A stretch of DNA of 64,000 nt, from the NCBI GenBank assembly GCA_033762075.1, contig JANRLY010000040.1, forward strand, positions 1 through 64,000. Reading direction: 5' to 3'. The number at the start of each line of letters is the position of its first letter. Position 1 is the stretch's first letter. The stretch comes from VFKI01 sp033762075. GTDB taxonomy: Bacteria > Pseudomonadota > Gammaproteobacteria > DSM-16500. The notes under the pieces are model-generated. The model did no database searches, had not been told where the DNA came from, and saw only the letters and a program-made list of their open reading frames with translations. Below are positions 22,147-29,106 of this stretch, piece after piece. Position numbers and translations under genes: made by a program.

Positions 22147-23097
22147 ATGGCACGGTATAGCAAAATTGAACGATGCATTTTGAATGACCAGAAATTTAAT
22201 AGCTTATCTGACGATGCCAAGCTGGTTTTTTTAATTTTGTTAATTCATCCGCATCTCACTGCTATCGGTGCCATGCGCGCAACACTTCCTGGACTTGCAA
22301 GTGAATTAGGTTGGCCTATTGATAGGCTTCGAAAAGCCTTTGCGGAAGCCTTTAGGAAAGACATGGTAAGGCATGATGAAAAGGCTTGTTTAATATGGTT
22401 GCCCAACTACCTAAAGCATAACCGACCAGAGTCACCCAACGTGGTGAAATCGTGGGAGCAGTCACTCGATTATTTACCGGAATGTAGTCTTAAAAATGAA
22501 TTGATCCAACACGTAAAAACCTTTGTAAATGAGCTTTCTACTGCATTTCAGGAAGCCTTACCGGAAGTCTTTCTTAAGCCTTGCGAAAGTCTTCAGGAAG
22601 ACTTACCTCAATCAGTAACAGTAGCAGTAACAGTAACAGAAGCAGTAGCAATAACAGAAACAGTAACAGGAGCAGAAGAAAAAGACTTTGTCGCGTCACC
22701 GCGACATCGTGTGGATGATCACGACAATCTCGTTTCTGTTTTCAATCACTGGAAAACTACACTGCAGCATCCCAATGCTGTGTTGGATGAGAAACGCAAA
22801 AAGTTAATTCGCACTGCGCTGAAGATGGGTTACACCGTTGCCCAGATTTGTGATGCCATCACGGGCTGCAGTTACACACCACACAACATCGGCGATAACG
22901 ACCGTGGCCAACGCTATGACGGTTTGCATGTCATCTTGCGTGATGCAGACCAGATTGATCGGTTTATTCGTAATGCCACTAGCCCGCCACGCCCACCGCA
23001 TCCGGCTGACAAGCTGATGCAAGCCAACATCACTGCTGGACAAAACTGGTTACGCAAAAAACTTGATGAAACGGAGAACCCTCATGCAGACGAGTGA
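22147..23097 (+). CDS. Phage replication protein (replisome organiser-like), 316 aa
   Basis: Seen: N-terminal winged-helix-type region (SKIERCILNDQKFNSLSDDA, then GLASELGWPIDRLRKAFAEA) as in phage primosomal/replication-initiation proteins, a low-complexity linker encoded by a CAGTAA-type repeat (about residues 157-178, VTVAVTVTEAVAITETVTGA), and a C-terminal part with YTVAQICDAITGCSYTPHN and NDRGQRYDGLHVILRDADQI, typical of phage O-like proteins. Start ATG 22147. The next gene overlaps its end by 14 bases. Inferred role: loading host helicase at the phage origin, which may lie within or near the gene as in lambda O. Confidence 0.78.
   Translation: MARYSKIERCILNDQKFNSLSDDAKLVFLILLIHPHLTAIGAMRATLPGLASELGWPIDRLRKAFAEAFRKDMVRHDEKACLIWLPNYLKHNRPESPNVVKSWEQSLDYLPECSLKNELIQHVKTFVNELSTAFQEALPEVFLKPCESLQEDLPQSVTVAVTVTEAVAITETVTGAEEKDFVASPRHRVDDHDNLVSVFNHWKTTLQHPNAVLDEKRKKLIRTALKMGYTVAQICDAITGCSYTPHNIGDNDRGQRYDGLHVILRDADQIDRFIRNATSPPRPPHPADKLMQANITAGQNWLRKKLDETENPHADE
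22613..22677 (+). repeat. Hexamer repeat CAG(T/A)A(A/G) inside the replication gene
   Basis: About eleven near-perfect 6-base units (CAGTAA, CAGTAG, CAGAAG, CAATAA) encode an alternating Val/Thr/Ala/Glu linker between two domains. Lambda O carries its origin iterons inside its gene; here the unit is too simple to call an origin. Confidence 0.7.
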
Positions 23098-23755
23098 CAT
23101 GCCAAATTTTTTAAATTTGCTTACGGGTTTGGGCGCGCTGTATGGAAAACCCATCAACGAGCCGTTGGTAGAAATTTACTGGCGGGCGTTGCAGCGATTT
23201 GATTTTCCTGCGGTGAAAGAAGCGTTGCAGGCGCATGTCGATAATCCCGACAGTGGCCAATACATGCCAAAGCCTGCTGATGTGGTGCGTTACCTTGAAG
23301 GCGGCAGTCGCACTCAAGGGTTGCAAGCTTGGAGCCGTGTCGTCAAGGCAATCGGCAGCATCGGTTGCTATCGCTCACTCGTGTTTGATGATCCGGTTAT
23401 TCATGCCGTTATTTCGGATATGGGTGGATGGATGCAGCTTTGCAAAGTGACCGAAGATGAATTGCCCTTTAAAGCCAATGAGTTTGAGAAACGTTACGCC
23501 GCTTATGTTTTGCATCCACCTGAAACATATCCCAGGCAATTAACCGGTGTGATCGAACACCAAAATAGCGCGCAGGGTCATGAAGCCGAACCACCTGTGT
23601 TGATTGGCGACCAACAAAAAGCGCTGTTGGTATACCAAGGTGGCGGTAACGCAGCATTGCCTTACCACCAACCCACTGTCCCTTTGGCGCATTTAGTGAA
23701 GCAGCTTCCTGCGCTGATATCCAATCAATCCAATCAAAAGGAACCCACTGCATGA
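23084..23755 (+). CDS. Phage replication-associated protein (DUF6475-like), 223 aa
   Basis: Tentative family. Seen: FLNLLTGLGALYGKPINEPL then VEIYWRALQRFDFPAVKEAL, MPKPADVVRYLEGG near residue 60 and AWSRVVKAIGSIGCYRSLVF, a pattern I associate with phage proteins encoded next to the replication initiator. Helical N-terminal two thirds, polar C-terminus. Start: ATG 23084 with GGAG 7 bases upstream, inside the end of the previous gene; the upstream TTG/ATG at 23063-23066 lack a ribosome site. It overlaps the next gene by 4 bases (ATGA). Confidence 0.7.
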   Translation: MQTSDMPNFLNLLTGLGALYGKPINEPLVEIYWRALQRFDFPAVKEALQAHVDNPDSGQYMPKPADVVRYLEGGSRTQGLQAWSRVVKAIGSIGCYRSLVFDDPVIHAVISDMGGWMQLCKVTEDELPFKANEFEKRYAAYVLHPPETYPRQLTGVIEHQNSAQGHEAEPPVLIGDQQKALLVYQGGGNAALPYHQPTVPLAHLVKQLPALISNQSNQKEPTA

Positions 23756-24429
23756 GCACCGATGAAACCCAAGAAATCGCCATTATACCGGCTATTGCTA
23801 GAACCCTTAAAACCCTAGCAGATGGCACGGTCAGGCTAAACATTGACGTAGAGCCTGCCTACCGTGAAACCGCCATGCACCTCTTTGGCGAACCAGGTAC
23901 AGGCATTGCTGTCGCTCGTCTCAGTCTTGAGGCTACCCAGAGCCAATTACGGCAAGAAACGATAGCACCGTACCGGCATGCGGCTAAGTCTTTGAGACTT
24001 TCGGCTTTTTTCAGGTCACCCGAGGTTTGGCTGCTGATTGGCACAGACGCCCAATTTTTGGCCTGGGTTCGGCTGCAAAAATGCGCCTATTGTCAGGCCG
24101 CACCTTCGGAACATAAGCCCACAGAGGCCGCCCACGTGCGCCGTGTGGCGGAAGGTGCCGGTGTTGCCATTAAGCCCGATTATTGCGCCATCCCACTATG
24201 CCATACCCATCATGCACTGCAACATGCTCAGGGCGAAAGCGCCCTTGGCGGGAAGGAGTGGTTTGATAAAAAACGCATTGAATTTGTCACCCAATGGGCA
24301 TGGGAAAGCTTGAAGCAACAGTTGGGCTATGAATCTTGGGCAGAAGTACCACCCGTTACTCTGCGTATGTGGGCTGTCACCAGGAGCGTTCACACTTATT
24401 TACCCTCGGAGTACCGCGATGAAAACTAA
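23752..24429 (+). CDS. DUF968 HNH-like phage protein, 225 aa
   Basis: Seen: a C-terminal zinc/HNH-like module with CAYCQ, then AAHVRRVAEGAGVAIKPDYC and AIPLCHTHHALQHAQGE, the defining pattern of DUF968; WFDKKRIEFVTQWAWESL closes the domain. The N-terminal half is unassigned. Known: DUF968 proteins in lambdoid phages are linked to recombination and are probably nucleases. Start ATG 23752 overlaps the previous stop by 4 bases. Confidence 0.82.
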   Translation: MSTDETQEIAIIPAIARTLKTLADGTVRLNIDVEPAYRETAMHLFGEPGTGIAVARLSLEATQSQLRQETIAPYRHAAKSLRLSAFFRSPEVWLLIGTDAQFLAWVRLQKCAYCQAAPSEHKPTEAAHVRRVAEGAGVAIKPDYCAIPLCHTHHALQHAQGESALGGKEWFDKKRIEFVTQWAWESLKQQLGYESWAEVPPVTLRMWAVTRSVHTYLPSEYRDEN

Positions 24430-24715
24430 TCGTAAAAAACTGATTGGAAAATCTATCAAAACACTGGAGCGCATTGAAGCGGTTCAGTTTGATATTGCCT
24501 CTTACCAAGAAAGTATCAAGCGGCTTCATGATTTTGCTGAAGGCCGTATAACGCTTAACGGTACGGGTTGTACTTATCGTGCTGTACAGCGTGCGCTGAA
24601 TCATAAACGCACACAGGAAGATGAGGATCGTATGCAATGGACGCTAAAAAATATTAAAACGCAGATGGCGTTATTGGAACGCGAATTGGAAGTATTACTT
24701 GAGTATGGTGCTTAG
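24419..24715 (+). CDS. Hypothetical phage protein, 98 aa
   Basis: Not recognised. Start ATG 24419 has GGAG 7 bases upstream and overlaps the DUF968 gene by 11 bases. Highly charged: KKLIGKSIKTLERIEAVQFD, then a CTYRAVQRALNHKRTQEDED segment and a coiled-coil-like end (QMALLERELEVLLEYGA). Position between DUF968 and the Q-like gene is typical of nin-region small proteins. Confidence 0.68.
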   Translation: MKTNRKKLIGKSIKTLERIEAVQFDIASYQESIKRLHDFAEGRITLNGTGCTYRAVQRALNHKRTQEDEDRMQWTLKNIKTQMALLERELEVLLEYGA

Positions 24716-24716
24716 T

Positions 24717-25109
24717 ATGAATGAACCCTTTGTGAAATACGTTGAAGAACGTTTGCAGCAATGGGCTGAATGGTACAGTCGTGGCAATTTATTTGGCTTA
24801 GGGTATCCATCCTGCTCCCTAGAATATCGCCTGATGACAGAAGGTATCATTGTGAAAACGACCGGTGCTAAAACTTTATCTTCAAATGAGGAAGCAGAGG
24901 AAATCGAAGCTTTGGTCAGAGAAATGGCGCACCAGAATGAAAAGATAGCATTGGCTTTACGTTGTCAGTATTTTTCATGTGGCACCTTACGTGTGAAAGC
25001 TAAAAAGCTTCATATTTCCCATAACCAGTTTAAATATTACGTTGATTTGGGGCATCAGTGGTTAGCGGGCCGATTAAGTGCCAAACGGGTAAAATTGCGT
25101 TGGAAATAG
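24717..25109 (+). CDS. Q-like late antitermination protein, 130 aa
   Basis: Predicted late-gene activator. Seen: QQWAEWYSRGNLFGLGYPSC and SLEYRLMTEG at the N-terminus, then EEIEALVREMAHQNEKIALA, a CQYFSCG pair, and a C-terminal helix-turn-helix-like LHISHNQFKYYVDLGHQWLA with basic residues, matching the short phage antiterminator-Q type. Start: ATG 24717 directly after the previous stop; ATG 24705 and TTG 24699 are in frame upstream. The context supports the role strongly: a promoter and two terminators follow at 25127-25257 and then the lysis genes, as in lambda Q-pR'-tR'. Confidence 0.75.
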   Translation: MNEPFVKYVEERLQQWAEWYSRGNLFGLGYPSCSLEYRLMTEGIIVKTTGAKTLSSNEEAEEIEALVREMAHQNEKIALALRCQYFSCGTLRVKAKKLHISHNQFKYYVDLGHQWLAGRLSAKRVKLRWK

Positions 25110-25126
25110 TTGAGACTATCGAGGGC

Positions 25127-25155
25127 TTGTTTTGTAATTACAAAAGTGGTATAAA
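25127..25155 (+). promoter_or_regulatory. Late promoter (pR'-like)
   Basis: TTGTTT (25127-25132), 17 bases, TATAAA (25150-25155). A perfect 16-base palindrome TTTTGTAATTACAAAA (25130-25145) overlaps the -35 box and spacer and could bind Q or another regulator. Start near 25162. Confidence 0.6.
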
Positions 25156-25184
25156 ATTTCTATCATGCGATAGTTGTGTGAAAG

Positions 25185-25257
25185 ACCTGCCAAGTGCAGG
25201 TTTTTTTGTTTTTGCGTCCCGTAAAGCCAGGCTTAGTAATAGGTCTGGCTTTTTTTA
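25185..25257 (+). terminator. Two tandem intrinsic terminators (tR'-like)
   Basis: First: ACCTGC-caagt-GCAGGT then T7 (25185-25208). Second: AAGCCAG ... CTGGCTT with a 14-base loop then T run (25224-25257). Both lie between the late promoter and the first lysis gene, so late transcription needs antitermination. Confidence 0.8.
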
Positions 25258-25281
25258 TGCCTAAAATTATTCGGTGAAATT

Positions 25282-25641
25282 ATGTCGGAAACCACATTAA
25301 TAAAATCACAACTTACGCATCATGATGAACGTATCGCTGACCTGTCCGATGATCTGAATGAATTAAAAGTAACCGTAAGCATTCTTGCAGAAAAGCATCT
25401 CATTCTCATTGAAAAACTGGATTCCTTTATTGAAAAAATGACACGTGCTGATAATCGACTACAAAAACTGGAAGAATTTATGATAACTCACTTGGAACGC
25501 ACAGCATTTATAAAATCACTTTTAAAATTCTGGCCTGTTATTTTAGCGACCTTATTATTTTTCTTCTCAATAGGTGTAATGGTAGACAACCAAAAAGTGG
25601 CCGATGAATTTACCAGTAAATTATATTGGAAAAAGTCATGA
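25282..25641 (+). CDS. Small coiled-coil membrane protein, lysis region, 119 aa
   Basis: Seen: an N-terminal coiled coil (HHDERIADLSDDLNELKVTV, continuing to about residue 75) and one membrane span (SLLKFWPVILATLLFFFSIG, about 79-98), then a short tail. This is the XhlA/hemolysin-like layout found in phage lysis cassettes. The endolysin start overlaps its stop by 4 bases. Start ATG 25282; first gene after the late terminators. Probably an accessory lysis protein; a scaffold role for endolysin is also possible. Confidence 0.75.
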   Translation: MSETTLIKSQLTHHDERIADLSDDLNELKVTVSILAEKHLILIEKLDSFIEKMTRADNRLQKLEEFMITHLERTAFIKSLLKFWPVILATLLFFFSIGVMVDNQKVADEFTSKLYWKKS

Positions 25642-26177
25642 GTAATTTTGATACCGCCATTCTCACTGTACTGCGTCATGAAGGGTTGTACGTGAATGAC
25701 CCTCAAGATGCAGGTGGGGCGACCAATTACGGTGTCTCGCTGCGTTGGTTAAAAAGTATTGGTGATTTGAATAGCGATGGATTTTTAGACGGTGATCTTG
25801 ATCATGATGGCGATGTCGATTTATTTGATGTAAAAAATATGACGCGCGATGATGCAATCAAACTCTATCGTCAATATTGGTGGGATAACTTTCCCTATGA
25901 AAAAATTGTTAATCAACTTATTGGCACTAAACTATTTGACTTAGCGGTTAACATGGGCAGTAAGCCCTCCCATAAATGTTTGCAGCGTGCGATACGCGCA
26001 GCAAGTGGATTACATCTACTTGAGGATGGAATTCTCGGTACAAAATCGCTTGAAGCAATCAACGCTGCAAACGCAGATACATTACTGGCTGCTTATCGCA
26101 GTGAGGCAGCAGGATTTTATCGTTCACTCAACAAACCAAAATATATTGAAGGTTGGTTAAACAGGGCTTACTCATGA
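25638..26177 (+). CDS. GH108-family endolysin with a calcium-loop-like insert, 179 aa
   Basis: Muramidase-type peptidoglycan hydrolase for host lysis. Seen: catalytic-site motif RHEGLYVNDPQDAGGATNYG with Glu at residue 15, then WWDNFPYEKI, and a C-terminal peptidoglycan-binding part (PG_binding_3) with NMGSKPSHKCLQRAIRAASG and DGILGTKSLEAIN. Residues 43-64 (DLNSDGFLDGDLDHDGDVD) contain two EF-hand or dockerin-like acidic loops, so calcium may stabilise it. No signal peptide, so export needs the holin. Start ATG 25638 (GGAAAAAG upstream), overlapping the previous stop. Confidence 0.9.
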   Translation: MSNFDTAILTVLRHEGLYVNDPQDAGGATNYGVSLRWLKSIGDLNSDGFLDGDLDHDGDVDLFDVKNMTRDDAIKLYRQYWWDNFPYEKIVNQLIGTKLFDLAVNMGSKPSHKCLQRAIRAASGLHLLEDGILGTKSLEAINAANADTLLAAYRSEAAGFYRSLNKPKYIEGWLNRAYS

Positions 26178-26800
26178 GCTTGGAAGCATTAGGTAGTCTT
26201 ATCGTAAAATCAGCGCCGCTCTTGGGCGGTGTACTAGCAGGGCCAGCAGGTGCAGCGATTGGTTCTGTGATTGCTGCTAAATTTGGCGGTAACATTAACG
26301 ATACCAGTGATTTGATTAACCGTATTGAGGGTGATCCTAACGCTAAGATAAAGCTGTTGGAAATACAATCTAATAATGAAGTAGAACTACAGCGCATACA
26401 CATGGTGATGGCTGAGAATGAATTGAAGTACGCTTATTTAGAAATAGAAAGTGATCATCAAGATCGTAGTAGTGCACGACAACGGGAGGCTGCATTAGCT
26501 CAAGCAGGACAACGTGACTATACGCCAGCAGCACTTGCCTACCTCCTGACGCTGGGTGTGTTCGTGGCGTTGTACTACCTATTCACTCAAGGCGTGCCGA
26601 CTGATAACAAAGAGTTGATCGTCAGTATCATCAGCGCAATGACAACGGTGTGGGTAGCAGCAATGGCTTACTATCATGGGTCGTCTGCAGGCTCGCGCAG
26701 TAAGGATAAATTGTTGTTGAACACTGATCCAAGAGCATTAGGCTTTCAATCGCATACGCCAGCGGCAGCCTTACATAATCAGACACATGATGATTCGTAG
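26174..26800 (+). CDS. Holin family protein (3TM type), 208 aa
   Basis: Membrane protein expected to open the inner membrane for endolysin. Seen: N-terminal Gly/Ala-rich hydrophobic segment (LLGGVLAGPAGAAIGSVIAA), a charged helical middle, then two strong spans (AALAYLLTLGVFVALYYLF and LIVSIISAMTTVWVAAMAYY) followed by HGSSAGSRSKDKLL, the 3TM holin pattern. Start ATG 26174 overlaps the endolysin stop (ATGA). The long C-terminal tail with His/Asp is extra. Confidence 0.85.
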   Translation: MSLEALGSLIVKSAPLLGGVLAGPAGAAIGSVIAAKFGGNINDTSDLINRIEGDPNAKIKLLEIQSNNEVELQRIHMVMAENELKYAYLEIESDHQDRSSARQREAALAQAGQRDYTPAALAYLLTLGVFVALYYLFTQGVPTDNKELIVSIISAMTTVWVAAMAYYHGSSAGSRSKDKLLLNTDPRALGFQSHTPAAALHNQTHDDS

Positions 26801-26898
26801 GTACTGTCAGCGATGTCGCTCGACTGCGGGCGAACGAGGCGCAGTATTTAAAAATATTTCATTTCGGCAACTTATCATTTCGTTTCGCTTGGAACCCT

Positions 26899-28131
26899 AT
26901 GAAAATACGTAAAATTGCTATAGACAAGGTTATCCCATATGCACGCAACCCTCGAAAAAACGAGAATGCGGTTGCCAAGGTTGCGGCCAGCCTTAAAGAG
27001 TTTGGTTGGAAGCAGGCTATTGTCGTTGATAGCGAAATGGTGGTCATCGCAGGCCACACCAGATTGCTGGCAGCAAAAAAACTCAGTATGGATGAAGTAC
27101 CCATATTGGTGGCAGACGATTTAACACCGGCACAAGTGAAAGCTTACCGGTTAGCCGATAACCGTACCCACGAGGAATCGGAGTGGGATAAGGAAGCGCT
27201 CGCCATTGAGTTAGGTGAATTAGGCGATTTGGATTATGACTTACGCTATACCGGTTTTGACCCTGAAGAAATCCAGGGTTTAAAAGCGCTAGCAGAAGCT
27301 GTCGAAAATGGATTGAAGGATGAAGATGATTGTCCTGAAATTGCAGAAGAACCAATTAGCCAGTTAGGTGATGTGTGGTTATTAGGGCGTCACCGTGTTC
27401 TTTGTGGTGATAGCACGCGTATTGATAACGTAGAAAAATTAGCTGCCGGTGAGTTGGCCGATATGGTCTTTACCGATCCGCCATACAATGTGGACTATGA
27501 AGGCTATACCGATGACAAACTTAAAATCACTCACGATAATATGAATGATGATCAATTTAAAAAATTCTTGTTGGATATTTTTGCATCCTACCTTGTCGCT
27601 GTAAAAAAAGGTGCTGCGATGTATGTGTGTCACGGTTCTATTTATCAACGTGAGTTTCAAAATGCACTAGAAGCAAATGGTTTTACCGTGCGGAATCAAA
27701 TCATCTGGGCAAAGAATCATTTTGCTTGGGGACGCGGGCGTTACAAGTTTCAGCACGAGCCTATTTTCTACTGCTATCAGAAAGGTCAATCAGACCCGTG
27801 GTATGGCGATAAAACGCAATCCACGTTATGGCAAATAGATAAGCCCAACGCTAATCGACTTCACCCGACTATGAAGCCGGTGGCATTGATTGAGATGGCA
27901 TTAAAAAATAGCAGCAAAGCGGGTGATATTGTATTGGATTTATTTGGTGGTTCCGGTAGCACGCTGATTGCTTGCGAGAAAACCGCACGTAGTGCATGGC
28001 TTATGGAACTCGACCCAAAATATTGTGATGTGATCGTTAAGCGCTGGCAGGATTTCACTGGCCATCAGGCTACCTTGCAAGATGACGGGCGTACCTTTAA
28101 TGAAATCGCTACTCAGCGCAAGGCTGCTTAG
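26899..28131 (+). CDS. Phage DNA methyltransferase with ParB-like N-terminal domain, 410 aa
   Basis: Adenine-N6 or cytosine-N4 DNA methylase. Seen: residues 1-100 are a ParB/Srx-type nuclease-like domain (IPYARNPRKNE, then VIAGHTRLLAAKKL); the methylase has catalytic DPPY in MVFTDPPYNVDYEG and the SAM motif IVLDLFGGSGSTLIACEKTA near the C-terminus, so the order DPPY then FxGxG is the beta class. Between them lies the target-recognition region. Known: such ParB-methylase fusions are common in prophages and help evade restriction. It sits between lysis and packaging genes. Weak ribosome site (GGA about 5 bases upstream). Confidence 0.93.
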   Translation: MKIRKIAIDKVIPYARNPRKNENAVAKVAASLKEFGWKQAIVVDSEMVVIAGHTRLLAAKKLSMDEVPILVADDLTPAQVKAYRLADNRTHEESEWDKEALAIELGELGDLDYDLRYTGFDPEEIQGLKALAEAVENGLKDEDDCPEIAEEPISQLGDVWLLGRHRVLCGDSTRIDNVEKLAAGELADMVFTDPPYNVDYEGYTDDKLKITHDNMNDDQFKKFLLDIFASYLVAVKKGAAMYVCHGSIYQREFQNALEANGFTVRNQIIWAKNHFAWGRGRYKFQHEPIFYCYQKGQSDPWYGDKTQSTLWQIDKPNANRLHPTMKPVALIEMALKNSSKAGDIVLDLFGGSGSTLIACEKTARSAWLMELDPKYCDVIVKRWQDFTGHQATLQDDGRTFNEIATQRKAA

Positions 28132-28352
28132 TATTCTATGTCTGCCTTGGTAATTTCTGGTTGCTGATCATGCAACGCAGGTTCGACCTTACTCAAGTAG
28201 TGCATCCACTCGCGTGCCAGCGCTTTTCGCTGTGCCGGTGTCGCTTTGTCGTCTTGAATGGCGCGTGCCATTGTGGTGCCGACATAGTGTAAAAAAATGA
28301 GGTTTGAGTGGTCTTCTGAAGTCATTTTGAGGTGATATACTTGCTTAGTCAT
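28128..28352 (-). CDS. Small hypothetical phage protein, 74 aa, on the opposite strand
   Basis: Not recognised. Start ATG 28352 has a strong GGAGG 9 bases upstream; a longer reading from 28685 lacks this and overlaps the terminase gene. Product begins MTKQVYHLKMTSEDHSNLIF and contains TPAQRKALAREWMHYLSKVE, a small helical protein. It is the only minus-strand gene in the late half and overlaps the methylase stop by 4 bases tail to tail. Being against the late operon it may be a moron expressed in lysogens. Confidence 0.65.
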   Translation of the reverse strand: MTKQVYHLKMTSEDHSNLIFLHYVGTTMARAIQDDKATPAQRKALAREWMHYLSKVEPALHDQQPEITKADIEY

Positions 28353-28416
28353 GGCTGCTACCTCCGTAGTAGTTGTGAAAGTAATGGTTAGGTGTTGAAG
28401 CACCTTTCCATCGCGT

Positions 28417-28446
28417 AGGGAGCGGCCAAAACCGCTCCCTTTTTTA
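28417..28446 (+). terminator. Intrinsic terminator before the terminase genes
   Basis: AGGGAGCGG, 6-base loop, CCGCTCCCT then a T run. Reads on the plus strand and is upstream of the packaging genes; late transcripts must pass it, consistent with antitermination. It may also insulate the small minus-strand gene. Confidence 0.82.
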
Positions 28447-28539
28447 TTTGTCATGATGATGTTAGCTCTGGCAAATATTAAAGCAAAGTCATTCATCGCT
28501 TTATATTTGTACATATTTTGGCCTGATTGGAGGCTTTGA

Positions 28540-29106
28540 ATGTCCGCTGTATCACCGTTATATCCTGCATCGACCATCGCTAAATTATTCAATTTGACCG
28601 AGCGGCGAATACAGCAATTGGCAAAAGAGGGGATTATTCCCAAAGCAGAGCGTGGCAAATATGACTTGATTGGCTCGGTTCGCAACTATGTGAAGTATTT
28701 GCAGGAACGTGCATTAGGCCGTGACGATGGTGCTTATAAAGACGAGGCCGACATCAAGGTAGAACGCAAACGCCTTATCAAAGCCCAGGCAGATAAAACT
28801 GAAAGTGAAACACAAAAATTACGTGGTGAGCTTATCCCGTTTGAATGGGTGGAGGATGTACTTAATGAAGTGGCGGTACTCTACGGCTCAGGCGTTGATG
28901 CTCTGCCTGGACGATTAGCCAATGAACTGGCAGGTATCCATGACCCAGCCGAAGTTAAAGCCAGACTCTTTGATGAATGCAGACGCATCCGCATTGCCAC
29001 TGCCGATTTCCTCCGCCGATTTGCAGAGACTGTCGAACGCGGTGAAGTTGTCAGCATCGATAGTCGACGCAGCGAAAGCGAGGACACCGGATCAGTGGGC
29101 GAATGA
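28540..29106 (+). CDS. Terminase small subunit (Nu1-like), 188 aa
   Basis: DNA-recognition subunit of the packaging motor. Seen: N-terminal winged helix-turn-helix (YPASTIAKLFNLTERRIQQL, then EGIIPKAERGKYDLIGSVRN, about 9-50), a charged coiled-coil region (ERKRLIKAQADKTESETQKL) and a helical C-terminal domain, matching lambda Nu1-type proteins (about 180 aa). Start ATG 28540 with GGAGG upstream. Its end overlaps the large subunit gene in another frame by up to 134 bases. Confidence 0.88.
   Translation: MSAVSPLYPASTIAKLFNLTERRIQQLAKEGIIPKAERGKYDLIGSVRNYVKYLQERALGRDDGAYKDEADIKVERKRLIKAQADKTESETQKLRGELIPFEWVEDVLNEVAVLYGSGVDALPGRLANELAGIHDPAEVKARLFDECRRIRIATADFLRRFAETVERGEVVSIDSRRSESEDTGSVGE

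Noticed and set aside
25058..25264. Plus-strand frame of 68 codons after the Q-like gene
   Set aside because: It spans the late promoter and both terminators and has no homologous look.
28353..28685. Longer N-terminus for the 28128 minus-strand gene
   Set aside because: It would cross the terminator and the small terminase gene; the strong ribosome site is at 28352.
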